Shown: positions 24,220 through 33,746, counted from the stretch's first letter. The stretch is DNA of 64,000 nucleotides from Paenibacillus sp. OV219 (GCF_900110075.1 NZ_FOCJ01000006.1:1-64000), one strand, 5' to 3'. Translations and numbers: made by a program. The notes: generated by a model from the sequence alone, not told the origin.

Positions 24220-24909
24220 ATGAAAAGGATGACGATGATGGCATCAGCAGCAGGAGTGCTGTTGCTTCTTGGTGGCTGCGCCAGTACAAATACAGAGGTG
24301 AAACAGCAGGGGACTCATGCGGAGCATATGCTCCACGAAGCGGCGGTTAAGAATCCTTATGTGATCCCTTCCGCAAATGGTGTGAAGACGATGACAACGA
24401 ATCGCAGCGGAAGTACGACAAACGGCATGGGCACGACGGTATACAGCATGATCGGCAGCTCGGGGCTGCATTCCTCCGGATTCTCTGCGCATCTGGAATC
24501 GAGGCTGAGCGGCGTCGGCATCTCGGATGTGCGCGTATTTGTTTTTGATGATACGGTAGTGCTTGCAACTGACAAGAGGGTTCCGAACGCTTCCAGGTAC
24601 GATGACGTGCAGATGAAGCTGCTCAGCCCGAATGAGGGGATTTCAGGAAATGGTTCTACTCCCGGTCATGGACTTGGTGGAATGGCGGGAACGGATACGT
24701 CAAGCCATGATAATCTGACGCTTGCAGCCGACAAAATTCAGGATTTTATGGGCGGCGGGAAAGTTAAAGTGCTGACGGTGGAGAGTGCTAAGGCGGTTCA
24801 AACGATTGAGCAAATCCGTGCGGATGCCACAGCGGACAAGCTGTCTCCGGCGAAGATTGCTGGTGAGCTTCAAACGCTTCTACAGATTGTTGAGAGACAG
24901 GGACATTAA
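24220..24909 (+). CDS. YhcN/YlaJ-like sporulation lipoprotein
   Basis: A 229-residue lipoprotein: signal MKRMTMMASAAGVLLLLGGC with the lipobox LGGC. The mature part has RLSGVGISDVRVFVFDDTVVLATD, resembling the conserved strand-helix core of YhcN/YlaJ spore lipoproteins, and a Gly/Ser-rich insert near 145-165. The family is found in spore membranes of Bacilli. GGGAGG lies about ten bases before the ATG. Divergent from the dehydrogenase operon and followed by its own terminator. Family assignment is moderate. Confidence 0.65.
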   Translation: MKRMTMMASAAGVLLLLGGCASTNTEVKQQGTHAEHMLHEAAVKNPYVIPSANGVKTMTTNRSGSTTNGMGTTVYSMIGSSGLHSSGFSAHLESRLSGVGISDVRVFVFDDTVVLATDKRVPNASRYDDVQMKLLSPNEGISGNGSTPGHGLGGMAGTDTSSHDNLTLAADKIQDFMGGGKVKVLTVESAKAVQTIEQIRADATADKLSPAKIAGELQTLLQIVERQGH

Positions 24910-24928
24910 CAGGTTTAAGATGACTGGA

Positions 24929-24955
24929 AGTCCGCGTACACCGCGGGCTTTTTTC
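24929..24955 (+). terminator. Terminator of the spore-lipoprotein gene
   Basis: AGTCCGCG and CGCGGGCT arms with a five-base loop, then TTTTTTC. Confidence 0.85.
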
Positions 24956-25125
24956 TATGTGCCTGCCTTAGCACTAAGCTAATATAGCGTTCATCCAATC
25001 GGCAGTACGCGGCTGGTGAGGAGCAATATCCTTACATGGATAAGAAACAGGAATTAATTTACAAGAGGAGAAATCGTTGGGTGAAGCGAATACAAGGGTA
25101 AACTTCCTCAAGGGTGGAGAACCAA

Positions 25126-26382
25126 TTGGCAGAAATCATGCAAAGCATCATGGGTAACTTTATGTTTATTTGTATTCCATCCATTCTCTATTTTGTATTC
25201 TGGACGAAGTATGGTGAGAGAACGGGAAAAGTGCAGAAGACCGTACTCTTCATCTTTCTAAGCATAACCTTAGTGCTGTGCATGACGTTCCCTTATCATT
25301 TTGGCGGACGGTATATGCTGGACTTTCGACTTATTCCGCTCGTACTGGGCATCCTGTATGGCGGTCCATGGGTCGGGGGAGCGCTTCTTGCAATTTTGAC
25401 AGCATACCGCTGCATGATCGGCTTGAATGATGGCACATTCTTCGCTGTGACGACGGCTGCAATAACCTACACCAGTCTCGTCGTTATCTCAAGTAAAGTA
25501 CGCTTAAACAATCGCAAAAAACGGTTTTTAGCGCTTGTTGTCTCTGCTTTATTGTTTCCCATCTCCTTGAAAGTAATATGGCTGAGCCTACACTTGGTCA
25601 ACCTGAGTGAAGCTCTGCATCTCTCCGTATTTAAAATCATTGAATTCACTGCGATATGGGTAACGGTATATCTCGTGGAGTTAGTTAGCAGCCAACTCCG
25701 CATTCAAATGGAGCTGCAAGAGATTGAGAAAATGAGAGTCATCAGCCAAATTGCAGCTAGTGTATCGCACGAGATCAGAAATCCGTTAACGACCGTGAAG
25801 GGATTATTGCAATTATTCAGAGAGAGGGAGCTTCCCGCGGAAAAGCGGGAGAACCTAACCGAGGTTGCGCTGCACGAGCTGAGCACTGCGATCAACATCA
25901 TTTCGGATTATCTCACTTTCGCCAAACCTCAAATCGCCAAAATGACGCCGCTCGATCTCGAAGTAGAGCTACAGCAGGTTATGAGTGTATTGACGCCATA
26001 TGCGAACATGCAGCAGGTGACTTTAACGGTTGCGATCGACTCTAATCAGCCAATTCTCGGCGATAGCCAGCAATTCCGTCAGAGCATCATCAACCTGGTC
26101 AAGAATTGTATCGAAGCTTCTTCAAATGGAAGTGTGCATATCGCCGTTCTAGTGAACAGGGAAACAGTTATCATGCGAATTCAGGATACGGGCTGCGGCA
26201 TGACGGAGGATCAGATTCAGCGTCTCGGCTCACCATACTACTCCACGAAGGAGAAAGGCACCGGTCTTGGTACGATGGTCGCCTTTAGTATTATTCGGGC
26301 GATGAATGGTTCCATCCATGTGGAGAGCGTAGTGGATAAGGGGAGCTTATTTACGATTTCGTTCCCGATTGCGACAGGATAG
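25126..26382 (+). CDS. Membrane sensor histidine kinase (KinB-like, 5TM-LYT sensor)
   Basis: A 418-residue kinase. I choose TTG 25126 because AAGGGTGGAG lies six bases upstream; GTG 25114 would sit inside that site. Six membrane segments (residues 10-190) include FRLIPLVLGILYGGPWVGG and AILTAYRCMIG, the 5TM-5TMR_LYT sensor signature. The HisKA motif ASVSHEIRNPLTTVKG carries the phospho-acceptor near His215. The ATPase domain has N box LVKNCIEAS, G1 IQDTGCGM and G2 KGTGLGT. No response regulator is adjacent, as for orphan sporulation kinases that feed Spo0F. It could act in the phosphorelay; the signal is unknown. Confidence 0.87.
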   Translation: MAEIMQSIMGNFMFICIPSILYFVFWTKYGERTGKVQKTVLFIFLSITLVLCMTFPYHFGGRYMLDFRLIPLVLGILYGGPWVGGALLAILTAYRCMIGLNDGTFFAVTTAAITYTSLVVISSKVRLNNRKKRFLALVVSALLFPISLKVIWLSLHLVNLSEALHLSVFKIIEFTAIWVTVYLVELVSSQLRIQMELQEIEKMRVISQIAASVSHEIRNPLTTVKGLLQLFRERELPAEKRENLTEVALHELSTAINIISDYLTFAKPQIAKMTPLDLEVELQQVMSVLTPYANMQQVTLTVAIDSNQPILGDSQQFRQSIINLVKNCIEASSNGSVHIAVLVNRETVIMRIQDTGCGMTEDQIQRLGSPYYSTKEKGTGLGTMVAFSIIRAMNGSIHVESVVDKGSLFTISFPIATG

Positions 26383-26399
26383 TTAGAACGATCAACTTC

Positions 26400-26438
26400 T
26401 AGGTTCCGATTGCTTTAGGGCGAACGGAGCCTATTTCT
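26400..26438 (+). terminator. Weak terminator after the kinase gene
   Basis: TAGGTTCCG and CGGAGCCTA arms (one G-T pair) followed by TTTCTC. Confidence 0.4.
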
Positions 26439-26524
26439 CATAGTTTGCTGTTTACGCAGCTCTTGTGGTGGTTTATGTTAATGGTGTTGGGAACATCATC
26501 CAAAATATTGTGAGGTGGAATTCT

Positions 26525-27589
26525 ATGAGCAAGTTAACGGCAGCCGTCGTCGGCGGTGGAGTTGGCGGGCAGCTGAGCATGGATGCATTGCAACAATCGG
26601 AACTTTACGAACTGGTCGCGGCCGCGGATCTTCGCCCGGAGGTTTGCGAGCAGCTGAAGCTGAAGTTTCCTGCTATTCGTACATACAAGAGTCATACGGA
26701 GATGTTTGAGGATTGCCCAACTGACGTTGTCTGTGTTAGCACATTCCCGCCTTCTCACGAAGCTGTTACGCTGGATGCGCTTACTGCACTTCCACAGCTC
26801 AAAGGTATTTTGGTGGAGAAGCCGCTCGGGGATACGGTCGTGTCCGGCAGGCGGATTCTCGAGGGAATTATGAAGCGGAGCTTACCGATGGTTGTGCCGC
26901 ACGGACTTCTGGTGAATGCTACGCCACTCGAAATTATTTCTAAGGTGCAGCGCGGAGAGATTGGCGAGCTCACGCTAGTCGAGATTCAGAACAAGTACTG
27001 GGACATCATTAACGCGGGTATCCATTGGCTTAATTTCTTCGTGACGTTAACGGGCAATGAGGCGATGGACTCCGTCATGTGCATCTGTGAATCGAGCACA
27101 CGCACCTATCGCGACGGGATGCAGGTGGAGACGACGGCGGTTACGTACGGTCAGACGAAGAGCGGTGTTCGCGTTGTTATGAATACCGGAGATGACGTAT
27201 TCGTTAATCGTGAAGGCAAAGACACGCTGTTCCGCTTAATCGGCACGAAGGGGCAGATCGAGTTCTGGGGCTGGGAGAGCGGGTACCTGATTCAGAACGT
27301 GGAGTATCCGGGGGGACAGCTTATCGTTCCTGAGGAGCTGCCCGAGACCGGACACTTGGCACATTTAAACAACATGGCTCGTATGATTGCATCCGGTGAG
27401 CGGGACTACTCCATTCCAGAAAGCTCGTTGCTTGCGCTTGAAATTGTCGAAGGCGCTTACATTTCGAGCCGCACGCGCAGCAAGGTGACGTTCCCGGTCG
27501 ACAGCTTTGAAGCGCCAGTTGAGCCGGATTGGAATCCGGGTGTGGCGTACAGCGGCGGCGGCGGACGCGACGGCAGGAAGCTAATTTAG
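26525..27589 (+). CDS. Gfo/Idh/MocA-family oxidoreductase A
   Basis: A 354-residue NAD(P)-dependent oxidoreductase starting at the ATG of 26525 (GAGGTGG upstream). Rossmann motif AVVGGGVGGQLSMDAL opens the protein; the conserved lysine lies in LVEKPLGDTV near residue 100. The segment NAGIHWLNFF replaces the more usual GGG..D.G.H motif but keeps the His. A C-terminal tail of about 40 residues rich in Gly ends GGGGRDGRKLI. Forms a two-gene unit with oxidoreductase B, 41 bases downstream. Substrate unknown; relatives act on inositols, sugars and amino sugars. Confidence 0.85.
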   Translation: MSKLTAAVVGGGVGGQLSMDALQQSELYELVAAADLRPEVCEQLKLKFPAIRTYKSHTEMFEDCPTDVVCVSTFPPSHEAVTLDALTALPQLKGILVEKPLGDTVVSGRRILEGIMKRSLPMVVPHGLLVNATPLEIISKVQRGEIGELTLVEIQNKYWDIINAGIHWLNFFVTLTGNEAMDSVMCICESSTRTYRDGMQVETTAVTYGQTKSGVRVVMNTGDDVFVNREGKDTLFRLIGTKGQIEFWGWESGYLIQNVEYPGGQLIVPEELPETGHLAHLNNMARMIASGERDYSIPESSLLALEIVEGAYISSRTRSKVTFPVDSFEAPVEPDWNPGVAYSGGGGRDGRKLI

Positions 27590-27630
27590 GCTAGGAAGAT
27601 CGAGAACGATATGGAGATGGAGGAGAAACA

Positions 27631-28701
27631 ATGAGTCGAATTCGATTTGGTATCGTGGGCAGCGGCTGGCGGACAGACTTCTATTTGCGGATTGCCAAGG
27701 CGCTCCCGGAACGCTTCGAAGTGAGCGGTGTTGTCGTGCGGAATGAGGAGAAAGCGAGGAAGCTGGCAGAGGATTGGCAGGTACCGGTCTATCGCAGCAT
27801 CGCCTCGCTGGTGGAGGATGGCAAGCCGGCCTTTGTCGTTACAAGTGTGCCGTGGGATGCGAACCCGGGCGTCATTGAGGAGCTCGCAAGGATCGGCATG
27901 CCGGTCCTGTCCGAGACGCCTCCGGCACCGGACTTGAACGCTCTGAGCCAGCTGAACGAGAAGCTCGGCCATGCCCGCATTCAAGTGGCGGAGCAGTATG
28001 CGTTCCAGCCGATTCATGCGGCGCGCATCGCCATTGCCCGGTCAGGCAAGCTTGGCACCGTGACGCAAGCACAAGTATCTGCCGCGCATGGCTATCATGG
28101 CATCAGCCTGCTTCGCAAGCTGCTCGGCGTCACCTCTGAGAATGCGCGTATTCAGGCGTACCGATTCGCAGCTCCACTTGTGAATGGTCCCGGCAGAGAC
28201 GGCGCTCCGAATCAGGAAGTGCTGAAGGAGTCCGAGCAGATGATTGTTTCGCTTGATTTTGAAGGGAAGCTAGCGGTGTATGATTTTACTGGTGATCAGT
28301 ACTTCTCGTGGATTCGTTCCCCGCGTGTACTCGTTCGCGGCGAACGCGGCGAGATCAACAATCGGGAAGTTCGTTATTTGAAGGATTATTCGACGCCTGT
28401 TGAGCTGGAGCTGCGCCGATTGAATGCAGGGGAAGACGGCAATTTGGAGGGCTTCTACCATAAGGGGATTATCGCTGGTGAGGAGTGGGTATACCGCAAT
28501 CCATTCGTGCCGGGAAGGCTCAGCGACGATGAGATTGCCATTGCAACATGCCTCGCGAAGATGGCTGAATATGCGGCTGGCGGACCGGACTTCTACAGCT
28601 TGGCGGAAGCATCGCAGGATCATTACATCAGCCTCATGATGAACGAATCGCTGAGAACCGGTGAGCCGGTGCAGACGGAGACTCAAGTTTGGTGGAAATG
28701 A
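27631..28701 (+). CDS. Gfo/Idh/MocA-family oxidoreductase B
   Basis: A 356-residue paralogue with Rossmann motif GIVGSGWRTDFYLRIAKAL. The usual EKP catalytic motif is altered to SETPPAPD near residue 92, so the canonical lysine is missing. The second-domain HGYHGISLLRKLLG segment is retained. It may therefore be a non-canonical or non-catalytic partner of A. AGGAG lies before the ATG. A dyad after its stop (CCCGG/CCGGG near 28770-28795) may end the transcript. Confidence 0.82.
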   Translation: MSRIRFGIVGSGWRTDFYLRIAKALPERFEVSGVVVRNEEKARKLAEDWQVPVYRSIASLVEDGKPAFVVTSVPWDANPGVIEELARIGMPVLSETPPAPDLNALSQLNEKLGHARIQVAEQYAFQPIHAARIAIARSGKLGTVTQAQVSAAHGYHGISLLRKLLGVTSENARIQAYRFAAPLVNGPGRDGAPNQEVLKESEQMIVSLDFEGKLAVYDFTGDQYFSWIRSPRVLVRGERGEINNREVRYLKDYSTPVELELRRLNAGEDGNLEGFYHKGIIAGEEWVYRNPFVPGRLSDDEIAIATCLAKMAEYAAGGPDFYSLAEASQDHYISLMMNESLRTGEPVQTETQVWWK

Positions 28702-28799
28702 AAGAGGGTTCGGAATGAGTTGGGCTCTCGAATGGCAATAGAGTAGTTATGCAATCCGGGGCTGATCCCGGTCAACTGAAGTTGCCCGGGCCAGCTCTG

Positions 28800-29330
28800 T
28801 CACCCCACCTTAACTGAACACCGTCGTTTTAGATTAATGACCTCATTAATCCATGCTTCATAATCGCTGCTTGATTGCCATAGCTCCATTAATTCCGATT
28901 TCTCCAGAATGAAATCGATAACCTTCACAGCGTGTTGAGACAGACCTTCTAAGGTATCGATCCATTTCTCATGGTTAGATAGTGCCTTCCACGAAGCCCG
29001 CTCAGCTTCCGTTAATACCCCGTTTAAGAGATCCGTATTTAGAGAGACTAAGCCTCTATCATATTTTTTCTTTTTTAACCACTTCAGAAGATCAGTGGAT
29101 AGTTCCTCAGATGTAGATGGACTTCCCATTAAAGCGGCGACTATTTCAGCTGACGCAATCGCTTCGGATGATAGATCATTATCAATAAGTGCCTCTTCGT
29201 TACGGTTACGCTCCAGGTAAACCTCCAAAAGCTTAATAAGTACCATCCTTAGCCTTTTCTCATCCTCAAATTCTGAAAGCCAATCTAATGCAGCATCATT
29301 TTCGAATGATTTTACTCCCCATGCTCCCAT
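28800..29330 (-). CDS. DUF4259 domain protein
   Basis: A 176-residue soluble protein that opens with MGAWGVKSFENDAALDWLSEF, the signature of DUF4259. The rest is helical and acidic with WKALSNHEKWIDTLEGL. No signal peptide, membrane segment or catalytic motif. DUF4259 proteins occur singly in Firmicutes and Actinobacteria, and their function is unknown to me. Monocistronic. Confidence 0.8.
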   Translation of the reverse strand: MGAWGVKSFENDAALDWLSEFEDEKRLRMVLIKLLEVYLERNRNEEALIDNDLSSEAIASAEIVAALMGSPSTSEELSTDLLKWLKKKKYDRGLVSLNTDLLNGVLTEAERASWKALSNHEKWIDTLEGLSQHAVKVIDFILEKSELMELWQSSSDYEAWINEVINLKRRCSVKVG

Positions 29331-29526
29331 AATCGCAGCTCCTACTAAAATGTTCTATTATGCCTATTATGTATGTAAGGTTGCACTGTTGACAATTGAC
29401 TATTCTGGAAAAAGAGACTCCCCTACTAAACTCAAGTTTACCAGCTACCTTCAAAGTGCGTACTTCTCAAAGCTAGCGCTTTCACGTATGATTCGAACTA
29501 GATTGTGATGTGAAAGGATGATAATG

Positions 29527-30498
29527 ATGGAGTATCGTGTACTTGGACGTTCTGGATTGAAGGTTAGCGAAGTAAGCTTGGGCTGTTGGGCAATTGGCGG
29601 TCCTTCTTGGCGTGATGGCAATCCGGTTGGATGGACAGGCAATAATGATGAGGAATCAATCGCCGGGCTTCGGCGTGCATTTGAACTCGGGATTAACCAT
29701 CTGGACACAGCGGACGTATATGGGGACGGGCATTCGGAGCGGGTAATTGGCAAGTTTCTGAAAGAAGTGCCGCGTGATCAAGTGGTCATCGCTACCAAAG
29801 TCGGCTGGTTCAAGGGCACTGCGCCGAATGCGATGCAGCCGATCCATATCCGCCACCAGTTGGAGCAGTCGCTAATGAATCTGGGCACAGATTACTTGGA
29901 TCTGCATTATTTTCATAATACGAATTTCGGGCCGGATGATCTCTACCTTGAAGAAGCGGCAGACACGATGCGCCAATTGCAGCAAGAAGGCAAGGTGCGC
30001 GTCATCGGCCAATCCGGCTATAGCTATAGAGATCTCATGCGCGTAAGTCCGGTTACGCGTCCGGACGTACTGCAATTCCATTACAACGCCTTCGGCAACG
30101 AGTTCGATAAGCCAGAGACGAATCTGTTCAAGTGGGCGGATGAGAATAACGTCGGCATGGTGCTGTTCGGGCCGCTTGCGCAGGGCTTGCTGCTTGATAA
30201 GTTCGATCCGGAGAATCCGCCGCAATTCGGCGAAGGCGACATTCGCGCAGAGAACAGCGGATTTACGAAGGATGGCCTGCTTGCACTTCGCAGCAAGCTG
30301 CAGCCGATCAAAGAGCGTTTCGGAGCAGACACGCAGGATCTCATTCGGGTTATGCTTCAATTCGCGCTGGCGCAATCGCCGAATGCCTGTGTCATTCCAG
30401 GCTTCAAGAACGCCCGCCAAGTGGAATCGAACGCAGCGGGAGCGGGCAAGCCGCTGACGCAGGAAGATGTAGCATTTATTAGAGAAGCGCTGCGCTAG
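29527..30498 (+). CDS. Aldo/keto reductase
   Basis: A 323-residue TIM-barrel NADPH-dependent reductase. It starts MEYRVLGRSGLKVSEVSLG. The catalytic tetrad is visible as Asp and Tyr in LDTADVYGDGHSE (residues 55-67), Lys in VIATKVGW and His in DLHYFHNTN. Three closely spaced ATGs exist; 29527 gives AAAGGA eight bases upstream. Resembles the YhdN/IolS branch acting on small aldehydes or sugars. No linked genes. Confidence 0.9.
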   Translation: MEYRVLGRSGLKVSEVSLGCWAIGGPSWRDGNPVGWTGNNDEESIAGLRRAFELGINHLDTADVYGDGHSERVIGKFLKEVPRDQVVIATKVGWFKGTAPNAMQPIHIRHQLEQSLMNLGTDYLDLHYFHNTNFGPDDLYLEEAADTMRQLQQEGKVRVIGQSGYSYRDLMRVSPVTRPDVLQFHYNAFGNEFDKPETNLFKWADENNVGMVLFGPLAQGLLLDKFDPENPPQFGEGDIRAENSGFTKDGLLALRSKLQPIKERFGADTQDLIRVMLQFALAQSPNACVIPGFKNARQVESNAAGAGKPLTQEDVAFIREALR

Positions 30499-30540
30499 TG
30501 CAGTTAGCAGCAGGCGAAACGATAACCGGTACTAACGAGC

Positions 30541-30676
30541 GCTAACGGACTACAGAAGCTTTATTTGGTGCAAATAGATCGTTCTGGCGATGTAACGGAT
30601 CAGAGAGAGGTTATTCCGATGAAACAGCTTTTTTTGGCTGCAAAAATGGGGAATAGCGCCGCTGAGGTCCGTTAGC
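30541..30676. repeat. 136-bp MITE-like element with 10-bp inverted ends
   Basis: Perfect terminal inverted repeats GCTAACGGAC (30541-30550) and GTCCGTTAGC (30667-30676). The interior is AT-rich, non-coding and contains a second TAACGGA at 30599-30605. It sits directly after the aldo/keto reductase gene. Related wording (TAACGAATCG inverted repeats) recurs at 36292-36424. Confidence 0.7.
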
Positions 30677-30734
30677 ATTTGGCAAGCGACGAGAGGCATT
30701 CGAAGGTTAGTCATGGCAGGTATACCCTATGGTC

Positions 30735-30761
30735 AAACTGCCCCGAAAGGGCAGTTTTTTT
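30735..30761 (+). terminator. Strong intrinsic terminator
   Basis: AAACTGCCC and GGGCAGTTT arms with loop CGAAA, then seven T. It probably ends the aldo/keto reductase transcript. The following 200 bases (30762-30960) contain broken, frame-shifted coding-like sequence that I cannot assign. Confidence 0.88.
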
Positions 30762-30968
30762 GTTGTACACATACAGAGATTGGAGTGCTATGATGAATTT
30801 GAGAAACGATTTCTTGAACTGCAAAAAAGGAGTTTCGTGTGGATTATGCAAAGCTAAGCAAGGAAGTTTCACGGCGTTGTCTTCTATCATGGCAACCATA
30901 CGATCTGGCTTGCCGATCGCATTCCTGCTACTTATATTTCTCTAAAATGAAGGGAGTACGTCGAACCG

Positions 30969-32642
30969 ATGACAACTACAATTCCAGCATTTGAACTACG
31001 TACGATCAGCTCACTCGCCAAAGTGTTTGCCGATGAGGAGCTCAGTGCGCCGCCGCATCAACAAGCGTCTGCACTTGCGAACGAAACATTTGCTTTCCAA
31101 GTGGCATATCGCTCGAAGCATCTGCTCAAGGGGATCCAGGTGAAGGTCAGCAGCACGCTCAGCGACGTCATCTCCATTCGATCCGTAGGCCTCGTTCCTT
31201 CGGAGCTTCCCGTTTACGAGGATCATGACGAGCACGTCTTACGCGCTGTGCCGGGGCTATTCCCCGATCCATTATTCGAAGTGGACACGAAGGCTGGCAT
31301 CATTGCATTTCCAAGCCAATGGCGGGCAATCTGGGTCACTGTGGATCTGGGCCAAAAGCAATCTGTAGCCGGTAGCCATACAATTGAGCTCGCGTTCGAG
31401 ACAGAACGGGGAGAACTGCTTGGATCAGCGGCGTTTGAACTTGACGTGCTTACTGCCGCTCTGCCTAAGCAGACACTTATACATACGGAATGGTTCCACA
31501 CCGATTGTCTGGCGACTCACTTTGGCGTTCCGGTTTTTAGCGAGAAGCACTGGGAAATCATTGAGAAATACGTACGCACAGCGGCGAAGCACGGCATGAA
31601 CATGATTCTGACCCCCGTATTTACGCCTCCGCTCGATACGGCGGTAGGGGGCGAGCGTCCGACGGTGCAGCTGGTCGATGTGAATGCAGCTGATGACGGC
31701 ACGTACCAATTCGGGTTCGAGAAGCTGGGCCGATGGGCCCAACTGTGCCGGAGACAAGGCATCGAGTACTTCGAAATTTCGCACCTGTTCACGCAGTGGG
31801 GAGCGAAGCATGCGCCGAAGATCATTGCGACCAGGTCAGACGGGCAAGAAAAGCAGATTTTCGGTTGGGATACAGATGCGTCAGGTGATGCATATCGTTC
31901 GTTCATTGCACAGTTCCTACCTGCTCTCGTCGATTGGATCAAGCAGAACAATTTGCAGCAAAGCTGCTACTTCCACATCTCCGATGAACCGTCGATTGAT
32001 CATATGGAGTCGTACAGCAGCGCGAGCGGCATGGTGAGTGAGATACTGCAAGAGTTCCCGATCATTGATGCGCTCTCGGACTATGCTTTCTACGAGAAGG
32101 GACTCGTGAAGAAGCCGATCCCGGCCAACAATCACATTGAGCCGTTTATCGAGAATGGAGTCGCGGGGTTATGGACGTACTACTGCTGCGGCCAGTATAA
32201 GGAAGTGTCGAACCGGTTCTTCAGCATGCCTTCGGCGCGCAACCGGATTCTGGGCATCCAGCTCTACAAGTTTCAGATCGAAGGCTTTCTCCACTGGGGC
32301 TATAACTTCTGGTACGCGCAATACTCGACGAAGCCGATTGATCCGTTCCGGAACACAGATGCGAATTATGCTTTTGTCTCCGGCGATGCGTTCTTGGTGT
32401 ATCCAAGTGAGGATGCGCCAGTCGAGTCAATTCGGCTAGAGGTGTTCTATGAGGCGCTTCAAGATTTACGTGCGCTTCAGCTGCTGGAACAGCTGTATGG
32501 CAGAGAGTATGTGCTTGCTGGCTTGGAAGAGGGGCTGGAGAAGCCGATTACGTTCAGCGAGTATCCGCGTGAAGCGGAGTGGCTGCTCACGAAGCGCGAG
32601 TGGGTGAATGTGCAAATTCAGGCGAGAATAACGGAATCATAG
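30969..32642 (+). CDS. DUF4091 glycoside-hydrolase-like protein
   Basis: A 557-residue protein. Residues 1-165 form a beta-sandwich (FQVAYRSKHLLKGIQVKV, WVTVDLGQ). Residues 170-500 are a TIM-barrel-like domain with HTEWFHTDCLATHFGV, HISDEPSIDHMESY and FLHWGYNFWY, the hallmarks of DUF4091, related to GH123 hexosaminidases. The pair of acidic residues in SDEP could be catalytic. No signal peptide, so cytoplasmic, suggesting it works on imported oligosaccharides. AAGGGAG precedes the ATG. Followed by a terminator. Substrate unknown. Confidence 0.82.
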   Translation: MTTTIPAFELRTISSLAKVFADEELSAPPHQQASALANETFAFQVAYRSKHLLKGIQVKVSSTLSDVISIRSVGLVPSELPVYEDHDEHVLRAVPGLFPDPLFEVDTKAGIIAFPSQWRAIWVTVDLGQKQSVAGSHTIELAFETERGELLGSAAFELDVLTAALPKQTLIHTEWFHTDCLATHFGVPVFSEKHWEIIEKYVRTAAKHGMNMILTPVFTPPLDTAVGGERPTVQLVDVNAADDGTYQFGFEKLGRWAQLCRRQGIEYFEISHLFTQWGAKHAPKIIATRSDGQEKQIFGWDTDASGDAYRSFIAQFLPALVDWIKQNNLQQSCYFHISDEPSIDHMESYSSASGMVSEILQEFPIIDALSDYAFYEKGLVKKPIPANNHIEPFIENGVAGLWTYYCCGQYKEVSNRFFSMPSARNRILGIQLYKFQIEGFLHWGYNFWYAQYSTKPIDPFRNTDANYAFVSGDAFLVYPSEDAPVESIRLEVFYEALQDLRALQLLEQLYGREYVLAGLEEGLEKPITFSEYPREAEWLLTKREWVNVQIQARITES

Positions 32643-32687
32643 AGTAGGACAGCGTTTATATAGATTCTATAGAGCTACTAGGTGATG

Positions 32688-32724
32688 AGCCTCTGCACGC
32701 CTCCTGCGTGTGCAGGGGCTTTGT
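32688..32724 (+). terminator. Terminator of the DUF4091 gene
   Basis: AGCC-CTGCAC and GTGCAG-GGCT arms around CTCCT, followed by TTGTTG. Confidence 0.7.
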
Positions 32725-32790
32725 TGCTGCTTGCGCCGAATCAGGTGTACACTTGTAGCAAAAATGTTCGGCGACAGGAGAGGGCTAGAA

Positions 32791-33699
32791 ATGACGTTGC
32801 AGCAACTTAAGTACATCATTGAAGTCGTGAGTAGCGGCTCTATTAATGAGGCGGCGAAGCGGCTGTTCATCTCGCAGCCGAGCTTATCGAACGCAATCAA
32901 GGAGCTCGAAACGGAGATTCAGATTACGATCTTCGAGCGGACGAACAAAGGCATCTCGCTATCCAATGCAGGTGCGGAATTCCTCGGCTACGCTCGCCAG
33001 GTCGTGGAGCAGGCGGAGCTGTTGGAGAGCCGGTATAAGAATGCGAAGCCGACTCCGCAGCATTTTGCGGTATCGACACAGCACTATGCGTTCGCGGTGA
33101 ACGCGTTCGTGAACCTCGTGCAGCAGTTCGGCCAAGCGGAGTACGAGTTCGCGCTGCGGGAGACGAAGACGCATGAGATCATTGAGGATGTTCGCACGCA
33201 GCGCAGTGAGATCGGCATCCTGTACGTGAACGATTTCAATCGAGCGGTTATGGGCCGGTTGCTGCGGGACGCGAACCTTGTATTTAACGGCCTGTTCACT
33301 GCGAAGGCGCATGTGTTCGTGAGCATCTATAATCCGCTTGCGCAGCAGAAGTCGGTGTCGCTGGAGCAGCTGAAGGACTATCCGTATTTGCACTTTGAGC
33401 AGGGGGAGTACAACTCGTTTCATTTTGCCGAGGAAATATTGAGCACGCGTCAACATCCGAAGAGCATTCGGGTGAATGACCGGGCGACGCTCTTCAACCT
33501 GTTAATCGGCCTAAACGGTTACACGATCTCGACGGGGGTACTTAGCGCGGATTTGAACGGTAACGAGATCATTCCGGTTCCGCTCGAGAGTGAGGAGACG
33601 CTTCATGTCGGCTGGATCTGCCATCGCAACGCGGCGCTATCGAAGCTGGCGCTGGAATATGTGGAAGCGCTGAAACAGTCGGTTGCGGATGCCAAGTAG
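32791..33699 (+). CDS. LysR-family regulator, probable MetR/MtaR-type activator of metE
   Basis: A 302-residue LysR-type regulator. The winged helix-turn-helix is MTLQQLKYIIEVVSSGSI to FISQPSLSNAIKELE (residues 1-42), then a linker helix and the two-lobed effector domain (IGILYVND, HFEQGEYNSFHFAEE). ATG 32791 has AGGAGAGG upstream; the frame start at 32710 is untranslated. It sits 160 bases before metE on the same strand, and a dyad TATAG-N7-CTATA in the gap matches the Met-box known for MtaR/MetR of streptococci. Effector in that family is thought to be homocysteine or O-acetylhomoserine-type metabolites. Confidence 0.85.
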   Translation: MTLQQLKYIIEVVSSGSINEAAKRLFISQPSLSNAIKELETEIQITIFERTNKGISLSNAGAEFLGYARQVVEQAELLESRYKNAKPTPQHFAVSTQHYAFAVNAFVNLVQQFGQAEYEFALRETKTHEIIEDVRTQRSEIGILYVNDFNRAVMGRLLRDANLVFNGLFTAKAHVFVSIYNPLAQQKSVSLEQLKDYPYLHFEQGEYNSFHFAEEILSTRQHPKSIRVNDRATLFNLLIGLNGYTISTGVLSADLNGNEIIPVPLESEETLHVGWICHRNAALSKLALEYVEALKQSVADAK

Positions 33700-33746
33700 G
33701 GAAAGGGTTGGAGGTGGAGCTGGAATTGGAGGCAGCAGGTTTTCGG

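Noticed and set aside
28766-28796. Terminator between oxidoreductase B and the DUF4259 gene
   Set aside because: The dyad is clear (CCCGG/CCGGG with CAACT/AGTTG) but no T run follows on either strand, so I mention it only as a hairpin.
30679-30945. 88-codon plus-strand frame
   Set aside because: Runs through a strong terminator at 30735-30761. The part after it looks like broken coding sequence in more than one frame, and I cannot assign it.
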